From NCBI GenBank assembly GCA_934565655.1, contig CAKTIE010000006.1:1-64000 (forward strand): a stretch of 64,000 nucleotides of DNA, read 5' to 3'. Both the position numbers and the translations under genes were made by a program. Below the pieces are notes generated by a model, which worked only from the letters and a program-made list of their open reading frames with translations, had not been told where the DNA came from and made no database searches. Source of the stretch: an uncultured Oscillospiraceae bacterium. Its GTDB lineage: Bacteria; Bacillota; Clostridia; Oscillospirales; Oscillospiraceae. This document shows positions 16,290-23,862 of the stretch, in pieces (position 1 is the first letter of the stretch; the number at the start of each line of letters is the position of its first letter).

Positions 16290-16557
16290 GGACATGACCT
16301 CCTCGTTAGATTCTAATGGCAGTATACCCCGCCGCGCACATTTCGTCTGTTGCATTTATCACATATTTGTCATCTTCTCCTGCCTTTCTCTGACATTGCT
16401 GGACAATTTTGGTTTTCATGTCGCTAATTTGCGTACACTTGCAAGAAATTTTGCAAAAAACGGCAGATCATTGTCGGTTTTTCCTAAGAAGAAACCGGTC
16501 GGAATCGGTGTTTTTTTGTTGCAATGTACAGTATGTTGTGTTAAAATTAACAATTGG

Positions 16558-16586
16558 TTAACACTTTTCTTTTTCCCTGTTATAAA
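16558..16586 (+). promoter_or_regulatory. Promoter of the antiporter operon
   Basis: TTAACA (16558-16563), 17 bp, TATAAA (16581-16586). It lies in the AT-rich 388-bp gap 16290-16677, which holds nothing else I can identify, and leaves an 85-nt leader before mnhE. Confidence 0.7.
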
Positions 16587-16677
16587 GAAGTCAAGCCACC
16601 GCCGGATACAGCCCTGTCGCCGTACAGACGCATGCATTTGGCGGTTATTTGTAAGGATTGGAGTGGAGCGAGAAACA

Positions 16678-17154
16678 ATGATCATGTGTGTGTTTTTGTT
16701 CGCCCTGTGGCTGCTGCTCAACGGCAGAGTCACCGTGGAGATCTGCCTGTTCGGCGTGGTGATCGCTGGTGCGGTGTACGCCTTCTGCGTATACGCGCTG
16801 GGGTATCATCCCAGTCACGAGCGGCGGCTTCTGAAGCGGCTGGGCGGCTATGTGGTGTACGTCGCCGTACTGATCTGGGAGATCATCAAGGCGAATCTGG
16901 CGGTAATCAAAATCATTCTGGTGCCGCCCCACAAATATCATCCCGCCATCGTGCGGATGAAGATCCCCTTTGAGAAGAATATTTCCCGGGTACTGCTGAG
17001 CAATTCCATCACCCTGACGCCGGGCACCGTCACCATCGAGCAGAGCGGCGACGATTTTCTGGTGCTGTGTCTGGATAAGTCCAACGCTGACAGCATCCCC
17101 GACTGGAATCTGACGAGGATGCTGCGGAAAATGGAGGGCGAAGAATGGAACTGA
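16678..17154 (+). CDS. mnhE: Na+/H+ antiporter subunit E (MnhE/MrpE)
   Basis: 158 aa. Two or three N-terminal membrane helices (IMCVFLFALWLLLNG and the following segments) and a soluble C-terminal part with LSNSITLTPGTVTIE, which is typical of MrpE. It is the first gene of a ten-gene operon. In Mrp complexes subunit E is needed for stability rather than transport. GGAGTGGAG lies upstream of the ATG. The C-terminus overlaps the next start by 10 bp, indicating translational coupling. Confidence 0.88.
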   Translation: MIMCVFLFALWLLLNGRVTVEICLFGVVIAGAVYAFCVYALGYHPSHERRLLKRLGGYVVYVAVLIWEIIKANLAVIKIILVPPHKYHPAIVRMKIPFEKNISRVLLSNSITLTPGTVTIEQSGDDFLVLCLDKSNADSIPDWNLTRMLRKMEGEEWN

Positions 17155-17459
17155 TCCAACAATGCTACAGCGGCCTCTTCTGGGGCGTGCTGGCGGCGCT
17201 GGCTCTGTGCGTCATCGCGGTGCTGGTCTATATCCTGAAGGCCCATCTGACGGTGGACCGCATTATCGGCATCAACCTGATCGGCACGCTGGTGGTCATC
17301 ATCATCTGCGCGCTGACCTATATCCTGGGGGAGGATTATCTGGCGGACATCGCCGTCATCTATGTGGTCATGTCCTTCATCGCCGTGATGATGCTGTGCC
17401 GCATTTACATCAACCTTTATGACCGCAGGCGAAAGGAGAAGGAACAGCATGATCGGTGA
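17145..17459 (+). CDS. mnhF: Monovalent cation/H+ antiporter subunit F (MnhF/MrpF)
   Basis: 104 aa with three membrane helices. LTVDRIIGINLIGT with the conserved DR motif and the later DIAVIYVVMSF are characteristic of MrpF/MbhB. It overlaps its neighbours on both sides (10 and 11 bp), so its expression is coupled to E and G. In known Mrp structures F packs near B and C in the ion path. Confidence 0.87.
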   Translation: MELIQQCYSGLFWGVLAALALCVIAVLVYILKAHLTVDRIIGINLIGTLVVIIICALTYILGEDYLADIAVIYVVMSFIAVMMLCRIYINLYDRRRKEKEQHDR

Positions 17460-17820
17460 ATGGATCCGTTTCGGCCTGTGCGCCGCGTTTATGCTGGCGG
17501 GACTGTTCATCATGGTGGTATCCATCATCGGCCTGTTCCGCTTTGACTTCGCTCTGCAGCGCATCCATGCCGCCGCGCTGGGTGACACCCTGAGCCTGCT
17601 GCTGTTCACCATCGGCATCCTGATCGCCGTGGGCTTCCATGCTGTGGCGTGGAAACTGGTGCTGGTGCTGGCCCTGCAGTGGATGACCTCGCCGCTGAGC
17701 AGCCATATGCTCAGCATGTTTGAATACCGTGCTGACGAGAATCTGGCCGACCATCTGGATCTCAGCGACGCGGAGTATCACACGGAAGAGACTGCCGAAG
17801 AGGAGGTGGCTGCCAGATGA
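17449..17820 (+). CDS. mnhG: Monovalent cation/H+ antiporter subunit G (MnhG/MrpG)
   Basis: 123 aa, three membrane helices; GLFRFDFALQRIHAAALGDT is the MrpG signature (the usual form is FPDxxxRxHA). The last 40 residues form an acidic tail (DENLADHLDLSDAE) that is longer than in many homologues. The internal start at 17449 follows AAAGGAGAAGG; the longer frame from 17419 lies wholly in mnhF. Confidence 0.87.
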   Translation: MIGEWIRFGLCAAFMLAGLFIMVVSIIGLFRFDFALQRIHAAALGDTLSLLLFTIGILIAVGFHAVAWKLVLVLALQWMTSPLSSHMLSMFEYRADENLADHLDLSDAEYHTEETAEEEVAAR

Positions 17821-18149
17821 TGACGACCTTTCGCCTGATCCTGCTGGTGGGGCTGATCGTATGCGCCGCCGCCACCGCCCTGACCAAAAAGCCCATGCAG
17901 GCCGTGATCATCTACATGGCCTATTCCGTCATTATGTCGGTGATCTGGATCATGCTGGAATCCCCCGACCTTGCCATCACCGAGGCGGCGGTGGGCGCGG
18001 GCATCACCAGCCTGCTGCTGTTCCTGACGCTGCGGCGGCTGAACCTCATCGATCGGGACGAGGAACACCGCAAGCACGAGGAGGAGACCATCCGCCAGCA
18101 CGCCGCCCTTGAGGAAGCGCGGAGAGAGGAGGACAGCCATGAGCAGTGA
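17817..18149 (+). CDS. MbhD-type subunit (DUF4040)
   Basis: 110 aa. Three helices with PMQAVIIYMAYSVIMSVIW and the conserved ESPDLAITEAAVGAGIT, the signature of MbhD/DUF4040. In bacterial Mrp systems this unit is fused to the C-terminus of MrpA; here it is a separate gene as in archaeal Mbh. An ATGA overlap joins it to mnhG. The C-terminal 35 residues are charged and cytoplasmic. Confidence 0.85.
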   Translation: MMTTFRLILLVGLIVCAAATALTKKPMQAVIIYMAYSVIMSVIWIMLESPDLAITEAAVGAGITSLLLFLTLRRLNLIDRDEEHRKHEEETIRQHAALEEARREEDSHEQ

Positions 18150-19029
18150 GAAAAACTTCCTCCGCCGCTGGCTGGACGGCCAGGTGGACTGGTCGGCCAT
18201 GCTGGAGCAGGAGAAGCCCGCTGAAAAAGCGGCCACCGTCCCCTATGAGCCTCATTACGACGCCGCCTCCGCTAAGGAAGCCGTGGAGCGGGGCCAGATC
18301 GCCTATACGGTGCTGGCCATCGTGGCATGCATCGTCTTTGCCGTCTTCATGCTGCTGACGGTGGCCAACCTGCCCGCCTACGGCAGCGACGACGCGCCCA
18401 CCGTCAACGAGGTGGCGGAGCGCTATGTGGAAAAGGGCACCGAGGAGACCGGCGCGGTGAACACCGTGGCGGGCATGATCCTGGACTACCGTGCCTTCGA
18501 TACGCTGGGCGAGTCCTTCGTGCTGTTCACCGCCATGTGCGCCGTGACCATGCTGATGAACGCGCCGGGACGCCGCCGTGTGCGGAAGCTGGACTATGAG
18601 GTGCTGGACTACTATCAGGATCCCATCATCCGCACGGTGTGCAAATTCGTCATCCCCATCATTCTGGTGTTCGGCGTGTATATTCTGCTGAACGGCCACC
18701 TGTCTCCCGGCGGCGGCTTCTCCGGCGGCGCCATTATGGCGTCGGCGCTGATCATCTACGGTCTGGTGTGGGGCGGCGAGCGGGCCTCCAAAGCCATCCC
18801 CGCCAAGGTGCTGAAGATCATCGTGCTGTGTGCGCTGGGCTTCTACGCCTGCTCCAAGACCTACTCCTTCTTCACCGGCGCCAACCATCTGCACTCCATC
18901 ATCTCTCCCGGCGTACCGGGCCGCATCCTGTCCGCCGGACTGATCCTGCCGCTGAACGTGGCGGTTGGCTTCGTAGTGTGCTGCACCATGTATAGCTTTT
19001 ATATGTATTTCCAAAGGGGGGAGCTGTAA
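18139..19029 (+). CDS. mnhB: Fused MbhE-MnhB antiporter subunit
   Basis: 296 aa made of two parts. About 50-145 resembles MbhE (the last part of bacterial MrpA): a helix, then NEVAERYVEKGTEETGAVN and VAGMILDYRAFDTLGESFVL with the conserved DYR and DT-GE. About 160-294 is MrpB/MbhF: GHLSPGGGFSGGAIMASAL, several helices and HSIISPGVPGRI-like content. A 45-residue charged N-terminal tail precedes them. The ATG at 18139 follows GAGGAGGACAGCC. The fusion is consistent with close packing of these subunits. Confidence 0.85.
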   Translation: MSSEKNFLRRWLDGQVDWSAMLEQEKPAEKAATVPYEPHYDAASAKEAVERGQIAYTVLAIVACIVFAVFMLLTVANLPAYGSDDAPTVNEVAERYVEKGTEETGAVNTVAGMILDYRAFDTLGESFVLFTAMCAVTMLMNAPGRRRVRKLDYEVLDYYQDPIIRTVCKFVIPIILVFGVYILLNGHLSPGGGFSGGAIMASALIIYGLVWGGERASKAIPAKVLKIIVLCALGFYACSKTYSFFTGANHLHSIISPGVPGRILSAGLILPLNVAVGFVVCCTMYSFYMYFQRGEL

Positions 19030-19424
19030 TGAACAACATGTTTACCCACCTGTCGGAAAATTACGAGGCCTGCGTGGCGGTGATCCTGTTCGCCATCGGC
19101 ATGTGCATGCTGCTGTTTGACCGGAACCTGCTGAAAAAGGTCATCGGTCTGGACATCATGGACAGCGGCACCTTCCTGCTGCTGGCCGACCGGGGCTATA
19201 TCACCGGCCGCACCGTCCCCATCGTCACGGATGGCGTCACCGATATGGCCAACTACATCAATCCCATCCCCGCCGGCCTGGTGCTGACGGGCATCGTGGT
19301 GTCGGTCAGCGTGTCGGCCCTGATGCTGAGCCTGACCATCCGCATTTATAAGAAGTACCACACGCTGGACATCGACGCGCTGTACCTGATGATGTCCGAC
19401 CGGCGGAAGGGAGGGCGCATATGA
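19029..19424 (+). CDS. mnhC: Antiporter subunit C (MnhC/NuoK-like)
   Basis: 131 aa, three helices: VAVILFAIGMCMLLFDRNLLKKVIGLDI, with the MrpC/NuoK signature GLDIMDSGTFLLL, and IPAGLVLTGIVVSVSVSALML. Its NuoK-like core lies between the peripheral subunits and the ND-type proton-pump subunits in known complexes. The start overlaps the previous stop by one base, and its own stop overlaps the next start (ATGA). Confidence 0.88.
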   Translation: MNNMFTHLSENYEACVAVILFAIGMCMLLFDRNLLKKVIGLDIMDSGTFLLLADRGYITGRTVPIVTDGVTDMANYINPIPAGLVLTGIVVSVSVSALMLSLTIRIYKKYHTLDIDALYLMMSDRRKGGRI

Positions 19425-20917
19425 GCTTCGTCCAGAACTTTCCCTTCTTCTCCATCATCCTGTGCCTGCTGTGCGCCGTCACCACCTTTGTGGCAGGCGA
19501 CAGGTGGGGCCGCCGGCTGACCATCGGCCTTTTGTGCGTGTCCACCGTGCTGCAGAGCTGCGTGCTGTGGTTCTGCGCCAGCAATAACACCAGCTATTCT
19601 TACATGATGGGCCACTTCCCCGCGCCCTGGGGCAACGAGATCGCCGCGGGCGTGATCGAGCCGCTGATGGCGCTGCTGTTCTCGGTGGTGATGCTGCTGA
19701 GCGTGCTGGGCGGCATGGACCGCATCCTGAAGGACATTCCCGACAAGCGCCGCCACCTCTACTGGAGCATGGTGGATCTGACGCTGGTGTCCCTGCTGGC
19801 CCTGTCCTACACCAACGATATCTTCACCGGCTATGTGTTCATCGAGATCTGCACCATCGCCTCCTGCGCGCTGCTGTCCGCCAAGTCCACCGGCCGCGCC
19901 CTGATCGCGTCGGCCCGGTACATGGTGTTCGCGCTGGTGGGCTCCGGCCTGTTCCTGATCGGCGTGATCTATACCTACTCCATCACCGGCCATCTGCTGT
20001 TCCCCCAGCTGCACGACACCATCGCCGCGCTGTGGACGGAGGGAACGTATCAGTTCTCCATGACGGTGGCCATCGGTCTGATGACGGCGGGTCTTGCCAT
20101 CAAGTCCGGTCTGTTCCCCTTCCACTTCTGGATGCCGGATACCTACGGCCGGGCCACCCCCGCCTCCTCCGGTATCCTCTCCGGCGTGGTGTCCAAGGCG
20201 TATATTCTGCTGCTGATCAAGATCATCTACCGCGCCGTGGGCATCGAGGTCTTTGCCGGGAGCGGCATCCAGTCGGTGCTGCTGCTCTTCGGCATCGCCG
20301 GGATGATCGTGGGCTCCGTGTCCGCCATCCGCTCCAAGCGGCTGACCACCATGGTGGCCTATTCCTCTGCCGCCCAGATCGGCTATATCTACATGGGTCT
20401 GGGCATGGGGACGCAGGCGGCGCTGCTGGCGGCGTTCCTGCACATCTTCTCCCACGCGCTGACCAAGCCCATGCTGTTTCTGTCCGCCTCCGGACTGCGT
20501 GACGTTTCCGGCGGCCACAACGACTTCCCCAGCCTGCAGGGCGCGGGCCACCGCAACGTGGTGGCAGGCGCGCTGTTCACCACGGGCGCTCTCAGCATGG
20601 TGGGCGTGCCGCTGTTCATCGGCTTTATCCCCAAGCTGCAATTCGCCCAGGCCGCCTTCTCCCTGACGTGGCAGAAGTGGCCCGTGCTGCTGGCGCTGGC
20701 CATCTCCACGCTGCTGAACGTGCTGTACTTCCTGTACACCGCCATGGTGCTGTGGCTGCCCCAGAAGGACGGCTCCGCCGCCGTGGCCCAGAAGGTCAAC
20801 TGGGGCAAGGCCGTGCCTGCCGCGGTGCTGCTGGCCATCGGCCTTGTCATCGGTATCCATTCCGCACCGCTGACGGCGCTGCTGCAGCAGGGCTTCGGCC
20901 TGTTCTGCCACTATTAA
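19421..20917 (+). CDS. Proton-conducting ND-type subunit 1 (MnhD/MbhH-like)
   Basis: 498 aa with about 14 predicted helices. Key features of the NuoL/M/N and MrpD family: a Glu in the helix FIEICTIASCALL (about 141-153), HFWMPDTYGRATPASSGILSG with the broken-helix Pro, and the following Lys in VVSKAYILL. It sits where MrpD/MbhH is found. The protein is expected to carry a proton or cation half-channel. First of four such genes in a row. Confidence 0.85.
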   Translation: MSFVQNFPFFSIILCLLCAVTTFVAGDRWGRRLTIGLLCVSTVLQSCVLWFCASNNTSYSYMMGHFPAPWGNEIAAGVIEPLMALLFSVVMLLSVLGGMDRILKDIPDKRRHLYWSMVDLTLVSLLALSYTNDIFTGYVFIEICTIASCALLSAKSTGRALIASARYMVFALVGSGLFLIGVIYTYSITGHLLFPQLHDTIAALWTEGTYQFSMTVAIGLMTAGLAIKSGLFPFHFWMPDTYGRATPASSGILSGVVSKAYILLLIKIIYRAVGIEVFAGSGIQSVLLLFGIAGMIVGSVSAIRSKRLTTMVAYSSAAQIGYIYMGLGMGTQAALLAAFLHIFSHALTKPMLFLSASGLRDVSGGHNDFPSLQGAGHRNVVAGALFTTGALSMVGVPLFIGFIPKLQFAQAAFSLTWQKWPVLLALAISTLLNVLYFLYTAMVLWLPQKDGSAAVAQKVNWGKAVPAAVLLAIGLVIGIHSAPLTALLQQGFGLFCHY

Positions 20918-20930
20918 GGAAAGGAGTGGA

Positions 20931-22388
20931 ATGTATCATATGTTATATTTGATCCTTCTGCTGCCCTTCCTGCTGGGGATCGCCTGCGCCTTCTGTAAGG
21001 AGGAAAACGCACGGCGGCTGACTCCGGTGCTGGCGGCGGCCCAGGCTGTGCTGACGGCGCTGGTGATCTACGCCGCCGTGTCCGGCCGCGACTGGGCCAC
21101 CAGCACGGTGTATCTCACCGAATCGCTGACCTTCTCGCTGAAGATGGACGGCGTGGCGGCGGTGTTCGCCGTGGTGACGGCGGTGTGCTGGCTGCTGACC
21201 ATCCCCTACGCCGCCGTGTATATGCCTCACAGCGGCGGCGAGCCCCGGTTCTATGTGTTCCTGTTCACCACCGAGGCGGTGCTGCTGGGCACCGCGCTGG
21301 CGGCGGACATGGTGACGCTGTACCTGTTCTATGAGCTGACCACCCTGTGCAGCGCGCCGCTGGTGCTGCACGAGCTGAAGAAAAAGGCCATCGTGGGCGC
21401 GTACAAGTACCTGTTCTACTCGGTGGGCGGCGCGTTCGTGGCGCTGTTCGGCGTGGTGGTGCTGTACTTCCACTGTGAAAGCCTGTCCTTTACGGTGGGC
21501 GGCACCATGACCGAGGCCACACCCCTGACGCTGGCAGCGGTGTTCTGCATGATTCTGGGCTTCGGCGCGAAGGCGGGTCTGTTCCCCCTGCACAACTGGC
21601 TGCCCAGCGCCCATCCGGCGGCTCCCGCCCCGGCTTCGGCGCTCCTCAGCGGCCTGATCGCCAAGGCGGGCGTTATTGCCGTGCTGCGCACCATCTTCTT
21701 CACCGCTGGGGCGGGGCTCCTGCGGGGCACGTGGGTGCAGACGGTGTGCCTGATTCTGGTGCTGATCTCCATTTTCATGGGCTCCTTCATGGGATGCCTG
21801 GAAAAGGAGCTGAAAAAGCGGCTGGCCTATTCCAGTATCTCCCAGATCTCCTATGTGCTGCTGGGCCTGTTCATCCTGTCTCCCGACGGGTTTACCGGCT
21901 CCATGCTGCAACTGTTCTTCCACGCGGCGGCCAAGATTGCCATCTTCCAGTGCGCCGGCTCCATCATCCTGCTGGCCCACAAGCCCCGCGTGGACGAGCT
22001 GCGGGGCCTTGGCCGCCGGATGCCGGTGACCTTCATCTGCTTCGCGCTGGTATCCCTGTCGCTGGTGGGCATCCCGCCCTTCGGCGGCTTCCACAGCAAG
22101 TGGTATCTGGCCACGGCGGCGCTGGATGCGCTGCCCGGCGCACTGGGCTATCTGGTGCCGGTAACGCTGATCCTGTCGGCGCTGTTCACCGCCGGATACC
22201 TGTTCCCGCCGGTGATCTCCGCCTTCTTCCCCGGCCACGATACCGAGGGACTGGACCTGTCCCCCATCCGCGAGCCTGCGGGCATCGTGGTGCCGCTGGT
22301 GATCTTCGCGGCCATCTGCGGACTGATGGGTCTGTTCCCCAACGGTGTGCTCTCGGTGATGCAGTACATCGCCGGGGCCATCGCGTAA
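20931..22388 (+). CDS. Proton-conducting ND-type subunit 2
   Basis: 485 aa, about 14 helices. It has LYLFYELTTLCSAPLVLHE (key Glu), HNWLPSAHPAAPAPASALLSG and the channel lysine in LIAKAGVIAV, then KKRLAYSSISQISYVLLG. The Pro-rich discontinuous helix matches antiporter-like subunits of complex I and Mrp. AAGGAAAGGAG is placed before the ATG, 13 bp after the previous stop. It is a paralogue of the other three ND-type proteins. Confidence 0.85.
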   Translation: MYHMLYLILLLPFLLGIACAFCKEENARRLTPVLAAAQAVLTALVIYAAVSGRDWATSTVYLTESLTFSLKMDGVAAVFAVVTAVCWLLTIPYAAVYMPHSGGEPRFYVFLFTTEAVLLGTALAADMVTLYLFYELTTLCSAPLVLHELKKKAIVGAYKYLFYSVGGAFVALFGVVVLYFHCESLSFTVGGTMTEATPLTLAAVFCMILGFGAKAGLFPLHNWLPSAHPAAPAPASALLSGLIAKAGVIAVLRTIFFTAGAGLLRGTWVQTVCLILVLISIFMGSFMGCLEKELKKRLAYSSISQISYVLLGLFILSPDGFTGSMLQLFFHAAAKIAIFQCAGSIILLAHKPRVDELRGLGRRMPVTFICFALVSLSLVGIPPFGGFHSKWYLATAALDALPGALGYLVPVTLILSALFTAGYLFPPVISAFFPGHDTEGLDLSPIREPAGIVVPLVIFAAICGLMGLFPNGVLSVMQYIAGAIA

Positions 22389-22401
22389 GGGAGGTGCTGA
22401 C

Positions 22402-23862
22402 ATGAACGGAATTTTGCTTTGTCTGCCGGTGTTCCTGCCTATCGCGGCAGGTCTGGCGGCCTACTTCATCCCCTTCCGCACCGACCGGGCGCGGCACACC
22501 CTGTACGCCGTTATCATCGGCGCCACCACTATCTTGGCGTGGCTGGCCATCCTGCAATGCGACGGCTCCGCCTTCACCTTCCTGCGGTTTACCGATTCCC
22601 TGCACTTCACCCTCCGCATGGACGGCGCGGCCAAGCTGTTTGCGGGCCTGTCGGCCTCCCTGTGGCCCTTTACCATGGTGTACGCATGGGACTATATGAA
22701 GCACGAGGGCCACAAGCCCATGTTCTGGGCCTTCTTCACGGCATCCTTTGGCGTAACGCTGGGCATCGCCTTCGCCGCCAATATGATGACCATGTACCTG
22801 TTCTATGAGCTGCTGACGCTGGCCACCATCCCGCTGGTGATGCACGCCATGACCAAGCAGGCCATCCACGCAGGCGTGAAATACGCCGCCTACTCCATCG
22901 CGGGCGCGGCGCTGGCCTTTATCGGCATGGTGTTCCTGATCGTCAACGACGCCCAGGAGTTCGTTCCCGGCGGTCATCTGGCGGGCTATACCGGCAATAT
23001 GACGCTGCTGCTGAGCGTATTCGTGCTGGCCTTTGTAGGCTGCGGCGTCAAGGCCGCCATCTGGCCCATGCACAGCTGGCTCATCAGCGCCGCCGTGGCT
23101 CCCACGCCGGTAACGGCGCTGCTGCACGCGGTGGCGGTGGTCAAGGCGGGCGCTTTCGCCTGCATCCGGCTGACCTATTTTACCTTCGGCGTGGACATTC
23201 TTTACGGCACATGGGGCCAGTACACCGTGATGGCGCTGGCCATGATCACGGTGGTGTTCGGCTCCGCCATGGCGCTGAAGCAGCGCCACTTCAAGCGGCG
23301 GCTGGCCTACTCCACCGTGTCCAACCTGAGCTATATCCTGTTTGCCGCCGCCGTCATGACGCCGGTGGGCATGACGGCCTCGTTCCTGCACCTGATCGTC
23401 CACTCGGTGGTGAAGATCATGGCCTTCTTCTGCGCGGGCAGCGTGCTGCACTACGCCCACCGGGAGTATGTCAGTGAGCTGGAGGGTCTGGGCAAGCGGA
23501 TGCCCCTGACCTTCGCCTGCTTCACCGCGGCCGCCTGCGCCCTGACGGGCATCCCGCCCTTCAACGGCTTTGTCAGCAAGTGGTACATCGGTCTTGCGGC
23601 CGTGGGCGAGGGTAGTACGGCCTCTTATCTGGGCTTCATCGCCATTCTCATCTCCGCGCTGCTGACGGCCATCTACATGTTCCAGGTGGTGGCCAAGGCC
23701 TGGTTCCCCGCTGAGGGAACGGAGCTTCCCACCCCCGAAAGCGCCCATGAGGCGGGGCCGTTCATGATCGTGCCTATGCTGATCCTGGCGGCGCTGTGCC
23801 TGCTGATGGGCCTGTTCCCCGATATCCTGCTGAACGCGATCAGAGAGGCGGTGATCCTGTAA
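22402..23862 (+). CDS. Proton-conducting ND-type subunit 3
   Basis: 486 aa, about 14 helices. LYLFYELLTLATIPLVMHA (key Glu), HSWLISAAVAPTPVTALLHA instead of the common HxWLPxAHPxAPxPxSALLSG, then VVKAGAFACIRL with the channel Lys, and KRRLAYSTVSNLSYIL. The altered Pro helix makes it the most divergent of the four at this site. AAGGGAGGTGCTGAC precedes the ATG; the stop overlaps the next start. Confidence 0.85.
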   Translation: MNGILLCLPVFLPIAAGLAAYFIPFRTDRARHTLYAVIIGATTILAWLAILQCDGSAFTFLRFTDSLHFTLRMDGAAKLFAGLSASLWPFTMVYAWDYMKHEGHKPMFWAFFTASFGVTLGIAFAANMMTMYLFYELLTLATIPLVMHAMTKQAIHAGVKYAAYSIAGAALAFIGMVFLIVNDAQEFVPGGHLAGYTGNMTLLLSVFVLAFVGCGVKAAIWPMHSWLISAAVAPTPVTALLHAVAVVKAGAFACIRLTYFTFGVDILYGTWGQYTVMALAMITVVFGSAMALKQRHFKRRLAYSTVSNLSYILFAAAVMTPVGMTASFLHLIVHSVVKIMAFFCAGSVLHYAHREYVSELEGLGKRMPLTFACFTAAACALTGIPPFNGFVSKWYIGLAAVGEGSTASYLGFIAILISALLTAIYMFQVVAKAWFPAEGTELPTPESAHEAGPFMIVPMLILAALCLLMGLFPDILLNAIREAVIL

